From contig JACQTH010000230.1 in assembly GCA_016210935.1 (NCBI GenBank), forward strand, positions 1 to 8,801: a DNA stretch of 8,801 nt, in the 5' to 3' direction. Positions 1 to 7,031 of the stretch are shown piece after piece. Origin of the DNA: Acidobacteriota bacterium. Its GTDB lineage: Bacteria; Acidobacteriota; Vicinamibacteria; Vicinamibacterales; JACQTH01. Numbering within the stretch: position 1 is the first letter of the stretch; the number at the start of each line of letters is the position of its first letter. The position numbers were made by a program, and so were the translations under genes. The notes under the pieces are model-generated. The model was not told the origin of the DNA. It did no database searches and saw nothing but the letters and a program-made list of their open reading frames with translations.

Positions 1-1406
1 AGGGTCAGCCTCTGGATCTTGTAGTCGAGGCCGAGCGACCAGTTCTCGTTGTTATAGAGGTCGTACTCGATCCGCTTCTCGATCGAGGTGTTGCCGCGCC
101 AGCCGTTGACTTGAGCCCAGCCCGTGATGCCCGATTTGACCTTGTGGCGGAGCATGTAATGCGAGAACCGCTGCTTGAACTGCTGCACGAAGAACGGACG
201 CTCGGGCCGCGGCCCGACGAGCGACATGTCGCCGCGCAGCACGTTCCACAACTGGGGCAGCTCGTCGAGATCGAACCGCCGCAGGATGCGGCCGACGCCG
301 GTGCATCGCGGGTCGTCCTCGCGCGCCCAGACCGGGCCGGTGTCGCGCTCGGCCTCGTGGAGCATCGATCGGAACTTGTAGACGGTAAAGGCGCGGCCAT
401 CGAGGCCCATGCGCTCCTGGCGATAGAAGACGGGCCCCGGCGACGTCAGCTTGATGAGCGCCGAGATAATCCCGAACGGAACGGCCACCAAGGCGAGCGC
501 CGCGGCCGACATCGCGATGTCCACGGCGCGTTTCACCAGCGAGTTCAGCCCCTGCAGCGGCGCGTCGTTGATGTTGATGATCGGGATGCCGTCCAGATCC
601 TCGAGCCGCGCGCGGAGCGCGATGAACTGCAACAGGTCGGGGACGACCTTCGCGTCGATGCCTTCGCGGCTGACGTCTTCGAGGACCTGCATCAACTTCG
701 TATGCTCTTCGAGCGGCAGCGCCACGTAGGCATGATCCACGCGTTCCCGCTGGGCAATCTCGCCGACTTCCTCGAACGTTCCCAGCAGCGGCAGGCCCCG
801 ATAGCCGAGATGATCGCCGCCGGCGCGATCGTCCACGAAGCCGACGATCTTGAAGCCGAGGGCCCGATGTTCGAGGATCTTGTCGGCGACGAGCCGCCCC
901 AGGTCGCCGGCGCCGACAATCAGAATGCGCCGCAAGCCGATGCCGGCGCGCCAGCGGCGCTCGAGCGCCTGCCTCACCAGTTCCCGCGACGCGTAGGTCA
1001 GCGCGACGTTGATCACGAGGAACATCGCCCACGCGGGTTGGGACACCTCGAGGAAGCCGCGATCCTTCAGTTCGTCGGGCAGATAGTAGGTCTGGAAATA
1101 CAACGTCCCGACCACGCCGATCACGACTGCGACGATGCTGCCGACGAGCACGCCGAAGAAATCATCGACGCGGGATCGGCCGCGGCGCAGGCGATACAGC
1201 CCCTGAAGATGGAACCCGAGCGGCACCGCGACCGCGATGAACGGCAGGATGGCGACATACTGCACGAACGGCGGGTAGCCTTTCGTGACCGGGAGAAATC
1301 CGGTCTCGAAGCGCAGCAGATAGGCGGTGACAAAGGCCAGCGCCGCCGCCAGGGCGTCGCTGATGATGAAGAACGCGGTGAGCAGTCGGTTGTAGCGTCT
1401 TACCAT
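1..1406 (-). CDS. WcaJ-type polyprenyl-phosphate hexose-1-phosphate transferase, 3' end cut by window
   Basis: Membrane enzyme of the bacterial sugar transferase family. By family knowledge it moves a hexose-1-phosphate (glucose-1-phosphate in WcaJ) from its UDP form to undecaprenyl phosphate and so starts the polysaccharide repeat unit. The 468 complete codons show hydrophobic N-terminal segments (about residues 8-31, 48-66, 84-104, 124-140), a Rossmann-like core with GAGDLG at 165-170, a further membrane segment at about 292-320, and the catalytic domain: TSPGPVFYRQERMG (321-334), KFRSM (344-348), DELPQLWNVLRGDMSLVGPRP (381-401) and SGITGWAQVNGWRG (425-438). The frame is still open at position 1, and I expect roughly ten residues to be missing. 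The ATG at 1406-1404 overlaps the stop of the upstream GT4 by seven bases, which suggests translational coupling. Only a weak GGGA precedes it. The exact hexose cannot be read from sequence. Confidence 0.93.
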   Translation of the reverse strand, partial: MVRRYNRLLTAFFIISDALAAALAFVTAYLLRFETGFLPVTKGYPPFVQYVAILPFIAVAVPLGFHLQGLYRLRRGRSRVDDFFGVLVGSIVAVVIGVVGTLYFQTYYLPDELKDRGFLEVSQPAWAMFLVINVALTYASRELVRQALERRWRAGIGLRRILIVGAGDLGRLVADKILEHRALGFKIVGFVDDRAGGDHLGYRGLPLLGTFEEVGEIAQRERVDHAYVALPLEEHTKLMQVLEDVSREGIDAKVVPDLLQFIALRARLEDLDGIPIININDAPLQGLNSLVKRAVDIAMSAAALALVAVPFGIISALIKLTSPGPVFYRQERMGLDGRAFTVYKFRSMLHEAERDTGPVWAREDDPRCTGVGRILRRFDLDELPQLWNVLRGDMSLVGPRPERPFFVQQFKQRFSHYMLRHKVKSGITGWAQVNGWRGNTSIEKRIEYDLYNNENWSLGLDYKIQRLT

Positions 1407-2590
1407 CGCGTCCCGGGCGGCGCGGCCAACGTCTCCTCGATACAGGCCGCGATCTCAATCTCGAACCGCTCACGCCCGAAGCGCTCCGCGTTCGCTCTGA
1501 TGGCAGCCGGGTCGAATCCGTTGGTCATTACCCTGCGCATCGCATCCGCCAGCGCCTCGTCAGACGGATCGTCGACCAGGATTCCGGTCTGTCCGTCGAT
1601 CACCGTCTCGAGCGCGCCGCCGCGCGCCAGCGCCACGACGGGCCGGCCACAGGCCTGCGCTTCCAGCGGAGCGATGCCAAAATCCTCTTCCCCCGGCAGC
1701 ACGAGCGCGGCCGACCGGCGATACAAATCCCGCACCTCAGCGTCTGGCGGATTGCCGACGAACTCGACGGCCGGCCCCGCCATCTCCTGCAGCCGCGCGC
1801 GCTCCGGACCGGACCCCACGATTTTGAGCGGGACTCCAGCCTTCTGGGACGCGCGGACCGCCACGTCAATGCGCTTGTACGGCACCAGGGCAGAGACGAT
1901 GAGCAGAAAGCGATCGCCGGTACACGCGGCAGGGGAATAGAAGCGAGTGTCCACCGGCGGATGCACCACACTCGCGCGGCGATTATAGTATCGGGCGATC
2001 CGCTGCGCAACATACTGAGAAATCGCGACATAGCGGTCCGCCCGACGCGCCGTCTCGCGATCCCACCGCGCCAGCCGCTTCAGGATCGGCTTCAACAGCC
2101 GAGACGGCCAGCGGCCGACGCGGTCGGGACCGAAGTACGCGTCGAACTGATCCCACGCGTAGCGCATGGGCGTCAGGCAATAACACAGGTGACGCGCGCG
2201 CCCGGGCGCGATCACCGACTTGATCGCGCAGTGGCTCGTGCTGATCACGAGATCGAAGTCGTCGAGATTGAACTGCTCGACCGCCGCCGGAAACAGCGGC
2301 AGATAGTGGCGGTAGAACCGCCGGACGTTCGGCAGGCGCTGCACGAACGAGCGGTGCACCGGCCGGGCCTCGATCGTGTCGCTGACCGAGCCGCTGAGGT
2401 GAACCAGCGTGAAGAGCTCCGCGCGCGGATACAGGTGACACAGAATCTCGAGCACCCGTTCGCCGCCGCGCATCCCCGTGAGCCAGTCGTGCGCGAGCGC
2501 GATGCGCGGCCCTTCGATGCGCCCGTTGGGGGCCCTCCGGGCAGGCCCTTCGACGCGCCCGGCGGGCCCGCTCAGGGCAGGATCCCTCAC
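1400..2590 (-). CDS. GT4 family glycosyltransferase, WbaZ-like
   Basis: A 396-residue two-Rossmann-fold glycosyltransferase that would add a sugar from a nucleotide donor to the lipid-linked oligosaccharide on the cytoplasmic side. The real domain begins near residue 29 with ALAHDWLTGMRGGERVLE. TPMRYAWDQ (140-148), SALVPYKRID (233-242), GSGPE (259-263) and the GT4 signature EDFGIAPLE (E302 and E310 form the E-x7-E pair) follow. HDWLTGMRGGE and PMRYAWD resemble WbaZ-type mannosyltransferases, but donor and linkage remain inference. The start is GTG at 2590, overlapping the previous gene's TGA as GTGA, with AGGAGG just upstream. No in-frame start lies between it and the domain; the first ATG is at residue 40, inside the fold. 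The first 28 residues are therefore probably translated. They are encoded largely by a 36-base tandem duplication and look like an added tail rather than part of the fold. Confidence 0.92.
   Translation of the reverse strand: MRDPALSGPAGRVEGPARRAPNGRIEGPRIALAHDWLTGMRGGERVLEILCHLYPRAELFTLVHLSGSVSDTIEARPVHRSFVQRLPNVRRFYRHYLPLFPAAVEQFNLDDFDLVISTSHCAIKSVIAPGRARHLCYCLTPMRYAWDQFDAYFGPDRVGRWPSRLLKPILKRLARWDRETARRADRYVAISQYVAQRIARYYNRRASVVHPPVDTRFYSPAACTGDRFLLIVSALVPYKRIDVAVRASQKAGVPLKIVGSGPERARLQEMAGPAVEFVGNPPDAEVRDLYRRSAALVLPGEEDFGIAPLEAQACGRPVVALARGGALETVIDGQTGILVDDPSDEALADAMRRVMTNGFDPAAIRANAERFGRERFEIEIAACIEETLAAPPGTRW
2508..2579 (-). repeat. 36-base tandem duplication translated as an N-terminal extension
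   Basis: Two adjacent 36-base copies (2508-2543 and 2544-2579) match at 29 of 36 positions by hand count. The period is a multiple of three, so both copies stay in the GT4 frame and give related peptides GPAGRVEGPAR and RAPNGRIEGPR before the conserved ALAHDW. On the minus strand each copy carries GCGC(G/A)TCGAAGGGCC, and the upstream copy begins with CCCTGAGC. CCCTGAGC...GTCGAAGGG resembles a dispersed repeat I recall from other GC-rich bacteria, but I could not check this. Confidence 0.75.
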
Positions 2591-3693
2591 GCCACCTCCT
2601 GATAGATCTCCCAGACGCGCTGCACCGACCGTTCCCAGGAGTACTGGTTCACGCGGGTCAGACCACGCGCCCGGAGATCGGCCCGGAGCTCCGGATCGGT
2701 CAGCGCGCGCCGCATGCCGTCCGCGATGGCGTCCGGATCGTGCGGATCGACGAGGATCGCCGCATCGCCGACCACTTCAGGGAGCGACGACACATTCGAC
2801 GTGACCACGGGCGTGCCGCTGGCCATGGCTTCGAGCGGCGGGAGACCGAAGCCTTCATAAAGAGACGGAAAGACGAAGACACCGGCCAGCCGGTACAGGA
2901 CGGCGAGCGTCTCGAGCGGCACGAACCCGAGGAAGCGGACGTACTTGTGGAGATGATGCCGGTGGACCGCCCGGCGCAGCGCCGGATACTTCGAGATCTC
3001 GTCACCGATGATCAGCAGCTTCATGTGCTCGAACTCGTGGCGCCGCAGCCGATGAAACGCCTCGATCAGCCGCACGAGATTCTTGTGCGGCTTGATGTTG
3101 CCGACATACAGGATGAAGCGCTCGTGGAGCTGATACCGCTCGCGCACGCGCGCGATTTCGTCCTGATCCGGCTCCGCCCCGAGCCGCTCGTCGATGGCGT
3201 TGTAGATCACCGCAATCTTCGTCGGAGGGACGTGAAAAAACCGGAGGATGTCGGCTTTCGACGTTTCCGAGACGGTCAGGATGCGCGACGATCGCTTCGC
3301 CGCCGCCCAGATCGACGCGCGCGCGTACGCGTACGCCAGCCGATTGGGCAGATACTCCGGGAACATCAGGTGAATGCAGTCATGAATCGTGACGACCGAC
3401 GGGCACATCGTCAGCGGAGGCAGCACATAGTGCGGCGCGTGGAACAGGTCCGCGCGCTCCCGGCGAAGCGCGAGCGGGATGCGCAGCTGTTCGCGGAGCG
3501 AATAGGGCGGCGACGGCTCGGCCACGGGCCTGAAGTTCGGTCCGAGATCCGGCAGATCTCCCATGTCCTCGGGCCGGCAGAACAGGACGTACTCCGTCGT
3601 CCGGTCCAGGCGGGCGAGATATTTCAGGAGATTGCGAATGTAGGTGCCGATGCCGAAGTCGTGAATCTTTCGGACGTCGATCGCGACGCGCAC
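2587..3693 (-). CDS. GT4 family glycosyltransferase
   Basis: A 368-residue GT-B fold glycosyltransferase of the group often annotated as MtfB-like or group 1. It starts with MRVAIDVRKIHDFGIGTYIRNLL (1-23), where the glycine-rich GIGTY loop is typical of the acceptor domain. VVTIHDCIHLMFPE (100-113) and LTVSETSKADI (139-149) follow. The donor domain has ILYVGNIKPHKNL (194-206) and the signature EGFGLPPLE (E280 and E288), then VVGDAAILVDPHD. Length is normal for the family and the C-terminus is intact. The start is GTG at 3693. No Shine-Dalgarno is visible and a 61-base gap separates it from the GT2 gene, so it may have its own weak promoter or a leaderless start. Its TGA overlaps the next gene's GTG. 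The sugar added cannot be deduced. Confidence 0.94.
   Translation of the reverse strand: MRVAIDVRKIHDFGIGTYIRNLLKYLARLDRTTEYVLFCRPEDMGDLPDLGPNFRPVAEPSPPYSLREQLRIPLALRRERADLFHAPHYVLPPLTMCPSVVTIHDCIHLMFPEYLPNRLAYAYARASIWAAAKRSSRILTVSETSKADILRFFHVPPTKIAVIYNAIDERLGAEPDQDEIARVRERYQLHERFILYVGNIKPHKNLVRLIEAFHRLRRHEFEHMKLLIIGDEISKYPALRRAVHRHHLHKYVRFLGFVPLETLAVLYRLAGVFVFPSLYEGFGLPPLEAMASGTPVVTSNVSSLPEVVGDAAILVDPHDPDAIADGMRRALTDPELRADLRARGLTRVNQYSWERSVQRVWEIYQEVA
2595..2600 (-). promoter_or_regulatory. Shine-Dalgarno AGGAGG fixing the GTG start at 2590
   Basis: On the minus strand AGGAGG is followed by four bases (TGGC) and then GTG. It lies inside the last codons of the upstream GT4 gene. It is one of the few strong ribosome binding sites in the window, and it supports the GTG start that brings the 36-base repeat into the protein. 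Confidence 0.7.
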
Positions 3694-3701
3694 GAGAGAA
3701 A

Positions 3702-3710
3702 AGTATCACA
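3702..3710 (-). promoter_or_regulatory. Possible extended -10 promoter giving a leaderless GT4 transcript
   Basis: On the minus strand TGT followed by GATACT (four of six matches to TATAAT) lies eight bases before the GTG at 3693, so transcription would begin at or next to the start codon. No convincing -35 is present 17 bases upstream. The idea rests on the missing Shine-Dalgarno plus this one element and is weak. Confidence 0.2.
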
Positions 3711-3754
3711 AGGAGAGCCGGGGGTCGGGGTCGGTTGTGCGGGTATTTCCGAAC

Positions 3755-4606
3755 CTACGAATCCCGAGTCCCCAATCCCGAATCCCGGGACTTCGGCAGT
3801 TTCCCGCGAAGCGTCAGATACAGCCGCAACCAGGGTGCCCACTTCGGATGGTGCTTCTCGTAGAAGGCCAGATGGCTGCGGCGATAGTGCGCCTCGGCGG
3901 TCGCGGGATCGAAGGCGACCGACTGCCCACGCGCATGGCGCACTTCGATGTCCGGGACGAAGAGAATCCGTCGGCCGAGCTCGCGAAGACGCGCGCAGAA
4001 ATCGACGTCTTCGCCGTACAAGAAAAACCGTTCATCCAGGAGCCCAACGCGTTCGGCGTCGGCGCGCCGGACAAGCAGACACGCACCGCTGACCCAATCG
4101 GGCGCCTGCGGGCGCGAGACAAGGGCGTGGACGTAGCGGCGGACACCGGGCAACCCCATCCCGTGAGCACGAACCAGCAGCTTCTGTCGCAGCTCGTCGA
4201 GCGGCGACATCATCCCCCCGAACGAGATCTCGACTTTGCCGGACGGATCGACGAGACGTGGACCGGCCGCGGCCGCAGCCGGGTCTCGCTCGAGCGCGGC
4301 CACGAGACGGTCGATGGCGCCCGCGGGGACGATCGTGTCGCTGTTCAAGAGCAGGACGAACTCACTGCGGCCCTGACGAATCCCCGTGTTGGTCGCCGCC
4401 GCGAAGCCCACGTTCCCGGGAAGCCGAACGAGGCGCACGCCCGGCCATCGTTCCTCGACGCGCTCGGCGCTCCGATCGGTCGAGGCGTTGTCGACGACCA
4501 CGATTTCGTGCGATCGGCGTGGCGGGGCGTCACACAACGCTTCGAGACATCGTTCCAGCGCCTCGCGGGCTTCATAGCTGACGATGACGATCGCGACGTC
4601 GGTCAC
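3755..4606 (-). CDS. GT2 family glycosyltransferase (rhamnosyltransferase-like)
   Basis: A 283-residue GT-A fold inverting transferase. The fold opens with VAIVIVSYEAREALERCLEAL (4-24), then EIVVVDNASTDRS (34-46), GNVGFAAATNTGI (64-76) and LLLNSDT (85-91), whose NSD is the DXD-type site for metal and nucleotide sugar. WVSGACLLVRR (171-181) and DERFFLYGEDVDFCARL (191-207), with the likely catalytic acidic residues, complete the domain. This pattern is common in transferases annotated as rhamnosyltransferases, but the sugar is not proven. I chose GTG at 4606 because it precedes the first beta strand directly. The open frame extends upstream to a TTG at 4684, but those 26 residues are only the translated GTGCAAG array. 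No Shine-Dalgarno is seen. The last residues, SRDSGLGTRDS, come from a 7-base repeat array that runs into the TAG stop. Confidence 0.9.
   Translation of the reverse strand: MTDVAIVIVSYEAREALERCLEALCDAPPRRSHEIVVVDNASTDRSAERVEERWPGVRLVRLPGNVGFAAATNTGIRQGRSEFVLLLNSDTIVPAGAIDRLVAALERDPAAAAAGPRLVDPSGKVEISFGGMMSPLDELRQKLLVRAHGMGLPGVRRYVHALVSRPQAPDWVSGACLLVRRADAERVGLLDERFFLYGEDVDFCARLRELGRRILFVPDIEVRHARGQSVAFDPATAEAHYRRSHLAFYEKHHPKWAPWLRLYLTLRGKLPKSRDSGLGTRDS
3760..3787 (+). repeat. Four-unit 7-base repeat (AATCCCG) at the GT2 3' end
   Basis: Reading the plus strand, the units are AATCCCG (3760-3766), AGTCCCC (3767-3773), AATCCCG (3774-3780) and AATCCCG (3781-3787). On the coding strand this is CGGGATT repeated. 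It encodes the last residues of the GT2 protein and ends three bases from its stop. A second simple run, GGGGTCGGGGTCGG at 3721-3734, lies in the following gap. Confidence 0.75.
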
Positions 4607-4610
4607 AGAG

Positions 4611-4692
4611 GTGCGAGGGCGCAAGGTGCAAAGTGCAACCGTGCAAGGTGCAAGGTGCAAGGGTGCAAGGGTGCAAGCGTGCAAGCGTCAAG
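4611..4692 (+). repeat. Degenerate GTGCAAG tandem array, about 11 units
   Basis: The units are 7 or 8 bases long: GTGCGAGG, GCGCAAG, GTGCAAA, GTGCAACC, GTGCAAG twice, GTGCAAGG twice, GTGCAAGC twice, then a broken GTCAAG. It fills nearly all of the 97-base gap between the second GT4 stop (4704) and the preferred GT2 start (4606). Adjacent units tend to share the same eighth base (none, then G, then C), the pattern expected from stepwise duplication of neighbours. The unit length drifts between 7 and 8, so it is not a coding repeat. Confidence 0.85.
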
Positions 4693-4703
4693 AGCGCAGA
4701 GGC

Positions 4704-5816
4704 TCATTGGCGTTGATAGACGGAACCTGCGAGAACGAGCTCTTCCAGAGTACGGCGCGCCGCCTCCGCCCACGAGAATCCGGCGACGATGCTCCGCGCC
4801 CGATCGAGCAGGCGCCGCCGCTGGTCCGAATCCTCCAGCATCGACGTCAGAGCCACGGCGGTCCCGGCGATATCGCCCGGACGGACGTACGCGGCTGCGT
4901 CACCGTACAGCTCGCGCGCGATCGGCGTGTCCAGCACGACGATGGGGACGCCGGCCGCGAGCGCTTCGAGAGGGGTGAGGCCGAACCCTTCATATTCCGA
5001 GAGAAACGCGAACACGCGTGCCTGAGCGTAAAGAGCTGCCAACTCTTCGTCGCTCACGTACGAGCAGAGAGACACACGATCTGCGATCCCGATCCGGCGC
5101 GCGATCTCCTCGAGATCCTGGTGTGGAAACGTACGGTTCTCTCCAACGATCTCGAGCCGGGCATCCGGATGGGTTCGCACCACTTCCTTGAATGCCGCGA
5201 TCAAATCCGGGAGGCGCCGCCGGTTGAACAGCGATCCCACGAACAGAATCACGGGCGGCCCAGCCGCCGGTGGGCGGCCCACGCCTCTTGGTTGGCCGAT
5301 CCCGAGGCGAATGACCCGAATTCGCCGTTCCGGGATCCGCAGCCGCGCGACGATCTCCCGTTTCGAGAACTCGGAATCGGTCAGGACGGTTGCGGCTCGC
5401 TGCCCGGACAATCGCGCCAACCATCGCAGTCGGAGGCCTTCACGCCAGCCATACCACTCGGGATGCGCGGCGAACGACACATCGTGGATGGTCAGAACGG
5501 TCGGCACCGTGCACACAAGCGGTGTCGTATACGCCGGCGAAAACAGCACGTCGAACCGATTTCGTCGCAGCGCTGATGGAAGCCGGAGCTGCTCCCACAC
5601 GGTCCCGGGCGATCCCTCGAGCACGCTGACGCTCAGGTGCAGGTGGTGCGCCCCTGGCGCGATGACCGGCACGTTGAGCGGCGCCGGCGCACACAGCATG
5701 AAGTGATGCGGCCGTGCGGCAGGCAACGCGCCCCAGGCGTCCAGCAGGTGCGAAAGGTATCGCCCTACACCTGTCGGCCGACCGCACAGCTCCCGCGCGT
5801 CGATCGCAATCTGCAT
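4704..5816 (-). CDS. GT4 family glycosyltransferase
   Basis: A 370-residue GT-B fold transferase. It begins MQIAIDARELCGRPTGVGRYLSHLLDA, with TGVGRY (15-20) as the N-domain glycine loop. VLTIHDVSFAAHPEWYGW (107-124), VLTDSEFSKREI (144-155), ILFVGSLFNRRRLPDLI (190-206) and the signature EGFGLTPLE (E276 and E284) follow, ending in an intact C-terminal helix region. LFNRRR replaces the more common EPRKN or KPHKN at the donor-domain loop, keeping basic residues there. The ATG at 5816 directly follows the TAA of the upstream gene (5819-5817) with no spacer, and no good Shine-Dalgarno precedes it, so translation probably depends on the upstream gene. A 97-base repeat-filled gap follows. Donor and acceptor are unknown. 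Confidence 0.94.
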   Translation of the reverse strand: MQIAIDARELCGRPTGVGRYLSHLLDAWGALPAARPHHFMLCAPAPLNVPVIAPGAHHLHLSVSVLEGSPGTVWEQLRLPSALRRNRFDVLFSPAYTTPLVCTVPTVLTIHDVSFAAHPEWYGWREGLRLRWLARLSGQRAATVLTDSEFSKREIVARLRIPERRIRVIRLGIGQPRGVGRPPAAGPPVILFVGSLFNRRRLPDLIAAFKEVVRTHPDARLEIVGENRTFPHQDLEEIARRIGIADRVSLCSYVSDEELAALYAQARVFAFLSEYEGFGLTPLEALAAGVPIVVLDTPIARELYGDAAAYVRPGDIAGTAVALTSMLEDSDQRRRLLDRARSIVAGFSWAEAARRTLEELVLAGSVYQRQ

Positions 5817-7025
5817 TTAGTGGCGCCGGCTGACGGCAATCGTCCGGGCATAGGCCTTGATCAACGCGTCAGCCGCATCGTCCCATCTCATCTCTCGGGC
5901 GCGGCGGCGACCTTTGGCAATGAGCTGTGTGGAAAGCTGGCGATCCTGGACGAGGCGCAGGATCGCGGACGCCCATCCGTCCACATCGGCGGGGTCGACG
6001 AACAGCCCCGCGTCCCCGACGACTTCCGGCAATGATCCGCGCGTCGAAACGACGACGGGGACGCCACACGCCATGGCTTCGACCGCGGGGAAGCCGAACC
6101 CCTCGTCCAGCGAGGGCATGACGAGCATGCGGGCGCGGCGGAGTAAATCGAAACGAGCCGCGTTGTCGACATAGCCGAGATGGTGGACATGACCAGCGAG
6201 CGGCGCGCGGTTGAGGCGATCGAGCCACGGGCGCGCCAGCCGCGCGGCTTTCCCCGCAAGGATCAGGCCGGGGATGTCGCGGTGTGTTCTCAACAGTTGT
6301 GCGTACGCATCGAGCAGCACGCCCAGATTCTTCCTCGGCTCGAGCGTGCCGAGAAAGAGGATGGGATGGTCCTCTTCGTGGCTTCCGCCGGACTCGTGGC
6401 TTCCGCCGGACTCGTGGCTTCCGCCGGACTCGTGGCTTCCGCCTTTAGGCGGAAGATCCCCTTCCCGCATCTTGGCGACGCGCTTGCCCCATTCCGGCGC
6501 CCCGGGCCGGCACACCACGATGCGATCGTGCGTGAGCTCCAGTCGGCCGCGAAGAAGGCGCCGCGTGTAGTCGGAGTTCACGACGATCAGATCCGCGCGC
6601 TCGGCATGGCTCTTCACCAGCCGTGGATAGTCACGCCGGACTTCGCCCTGCGCATGCGAGGGAAAATCCAGAAAGTGCAGATCGTGAATCGTGACCACGC
6701 GCGCCGCGCCGGCGCTCGGAATGAGCAGCGGGTGCGCCGCGTGGACGATGTCGAATGATCGCCGCGCAATCGACTCGACCTTCGGCCATTCGAGGCGGTG
6801 CCAGGCGAAGTTCAAGGCCCGGATCGGGATGCGCGCGTCGACGACTGCCACCGGTCCCAGCTCGCGCCGCATCGAGCCGTTCAGCCGGTCTTTCCACGAG
6901 CTGGTGAAGACGGTGAGATCGACCTCCTGCGTGCGGCGGGCCAACGCTCTCGCCAACTCATGAAAGTATTCGCCGACACCCGTCCGCTCGCGGAGGGCCG
7001 GCCGATAGTCGAGCAGGACGCGCAT
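5817..7025 (-). CDS. GT4 family glycosyltransferase with GGSHES repeat in its interdomain linker
   Basis: A 402-residue GT-B transferase, first gene of the minus-strand set. Numbered from the ATG at 7025, it shows MRVLLDYRPALRERTGVGEY (1-20), VVTIHDLHFLDFPSH (110-124), LIVVNSDYTRRLL (146-158), then PILFLGTLEPRKNLGVLLDAY (221-241) and the signature EGFGFPAVE (E308 and E316), with GSLPEVVGDAGLFVDPADVDG after it. Between the two domains, residues about 191-218 read PPK followed by GGSHES three times and GGSHEE. These are low-complexity and foreign to the fold, but they sit in the linker where length usually varies. I prefer the ATG at 7025 over the one at 7037 because GGAG lies six bases upstream of it and the family begins with MRVLLD; the earlier ATG adds only MERP. 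The sugar specificity is unknown. Confidence 0.93.
   Translation of the reverse strand: MRVLLDYRPALRERTGVGEYFHELARALARRTQEVDLTVFTSSWKDRLNGSMRRELGPVAVVDARIPIRALNFAWHRLEWPKVESIARRSFDIVHAAHPLLIPSAGAARVVTIHDLHFLDFPSHAQGEVRRDYPRLVKSHAERADLIVVNSDYTRRLLRGRLELTHDRIVVCRPGAPEWGKRVAKMREGDLPPKGGSHESGGSHESGGSHESGGSHEEDHPILFLGTLEPRKNLGVLLDAYAQLLRTHRDIPGLILAGKAARLARPWLDRLNRAPLAGHVHHLGYVDNAARFDLLRRARMLVMPSLDEGFGFPAVEAMACGVPVVVSTRGSLPEVVGDAGLFVDPADVDGWASAILRLVQDRQLSTQLIAKGRRRAREMRWDDAADALIKAYARTIAVSRRH
6378..6443 (-). repeat. 18-base tandem repeat, 3.7 identical units, encoding GGSHES
   Basis: On the plus strand the unit GTGGCTTCCGCCGGACTC occurs at 6378-6395, 6396-6413 and 6414-6431, followed by a 12-base partial unit at 6432-6443. 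All copies are identical, including third codon positions, so the expansion is recent or kept uniform by slippage or conversion. The period is six codons, so any change in copy number keeps the GT4 frame. Confidence 0.92.
6436..6455. repeat. Perfect 8-base-stem hairpin at the edge of the 18-base repeat
   Basis: CTTCCGCC (6436-6443), loop TTTA, GGCGGAAG (6448-6455). One arm is shared with the 18-base repeat units and the other lies just outside the array. It encodes LPPKGG in the GT4 frame. It looks like the core of a small palindromic dispersed element rather than a terminator, since it lies inside a gene and has no T run. Confidence 0.75.
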
Positions 7026-7031
7026 GGGTCG

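Noticed and set aside
52..1032. A 326-codon open frame on the minus strand within the WcaJ-type gene
   Set aside because: It is a shifted frame. The true frame has codons beginning at 1406 and shows the full sugar-transferase signature, while this one is arginine-rich and has no recognisable motif.
111..1940. A 609-codon open frame on the plus strand
   Set aside because: It lies antisense to the WcaJ-type gene and the WbaZ-like GT4, both of which have clear family motifs. Long stop-free antisense frames are expected in GC-rich codon use, and its translation is rich in Arg, Asp and His without any domain.
4607..4684. N-terminal extension of GT2 starting at TTG 4684
   Set aside because: The 26 added residues (HACTLAPLH and similar) are only the translated GTGCAAG array, and the fold begins right after the GTG at 4606.
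4611..4692. CRISPR array
   Set aside because: Units of 7-8 bases are adjacent with no unique spacers, and there are no cas genes nearby.
2740..4978. Long plus-strand open frames of 450 and 413 codons
   Set aside because: Both are complements of well-supported GT4 and GT2 genes, with no plausible start context and compositions typical of shadow frames.
6436..6455. Rho-independent terminator
   Set aside because: The hairpin lies in the middle of an intact gene and no T run follows on either strand.
6180..6758. Plus-strand frame with VASAGL repeats
   Set aside because: The repeats are the reverse-strand reading of the 18-base array in the GT4 gene. Nothing else in the frame looks like a protein.
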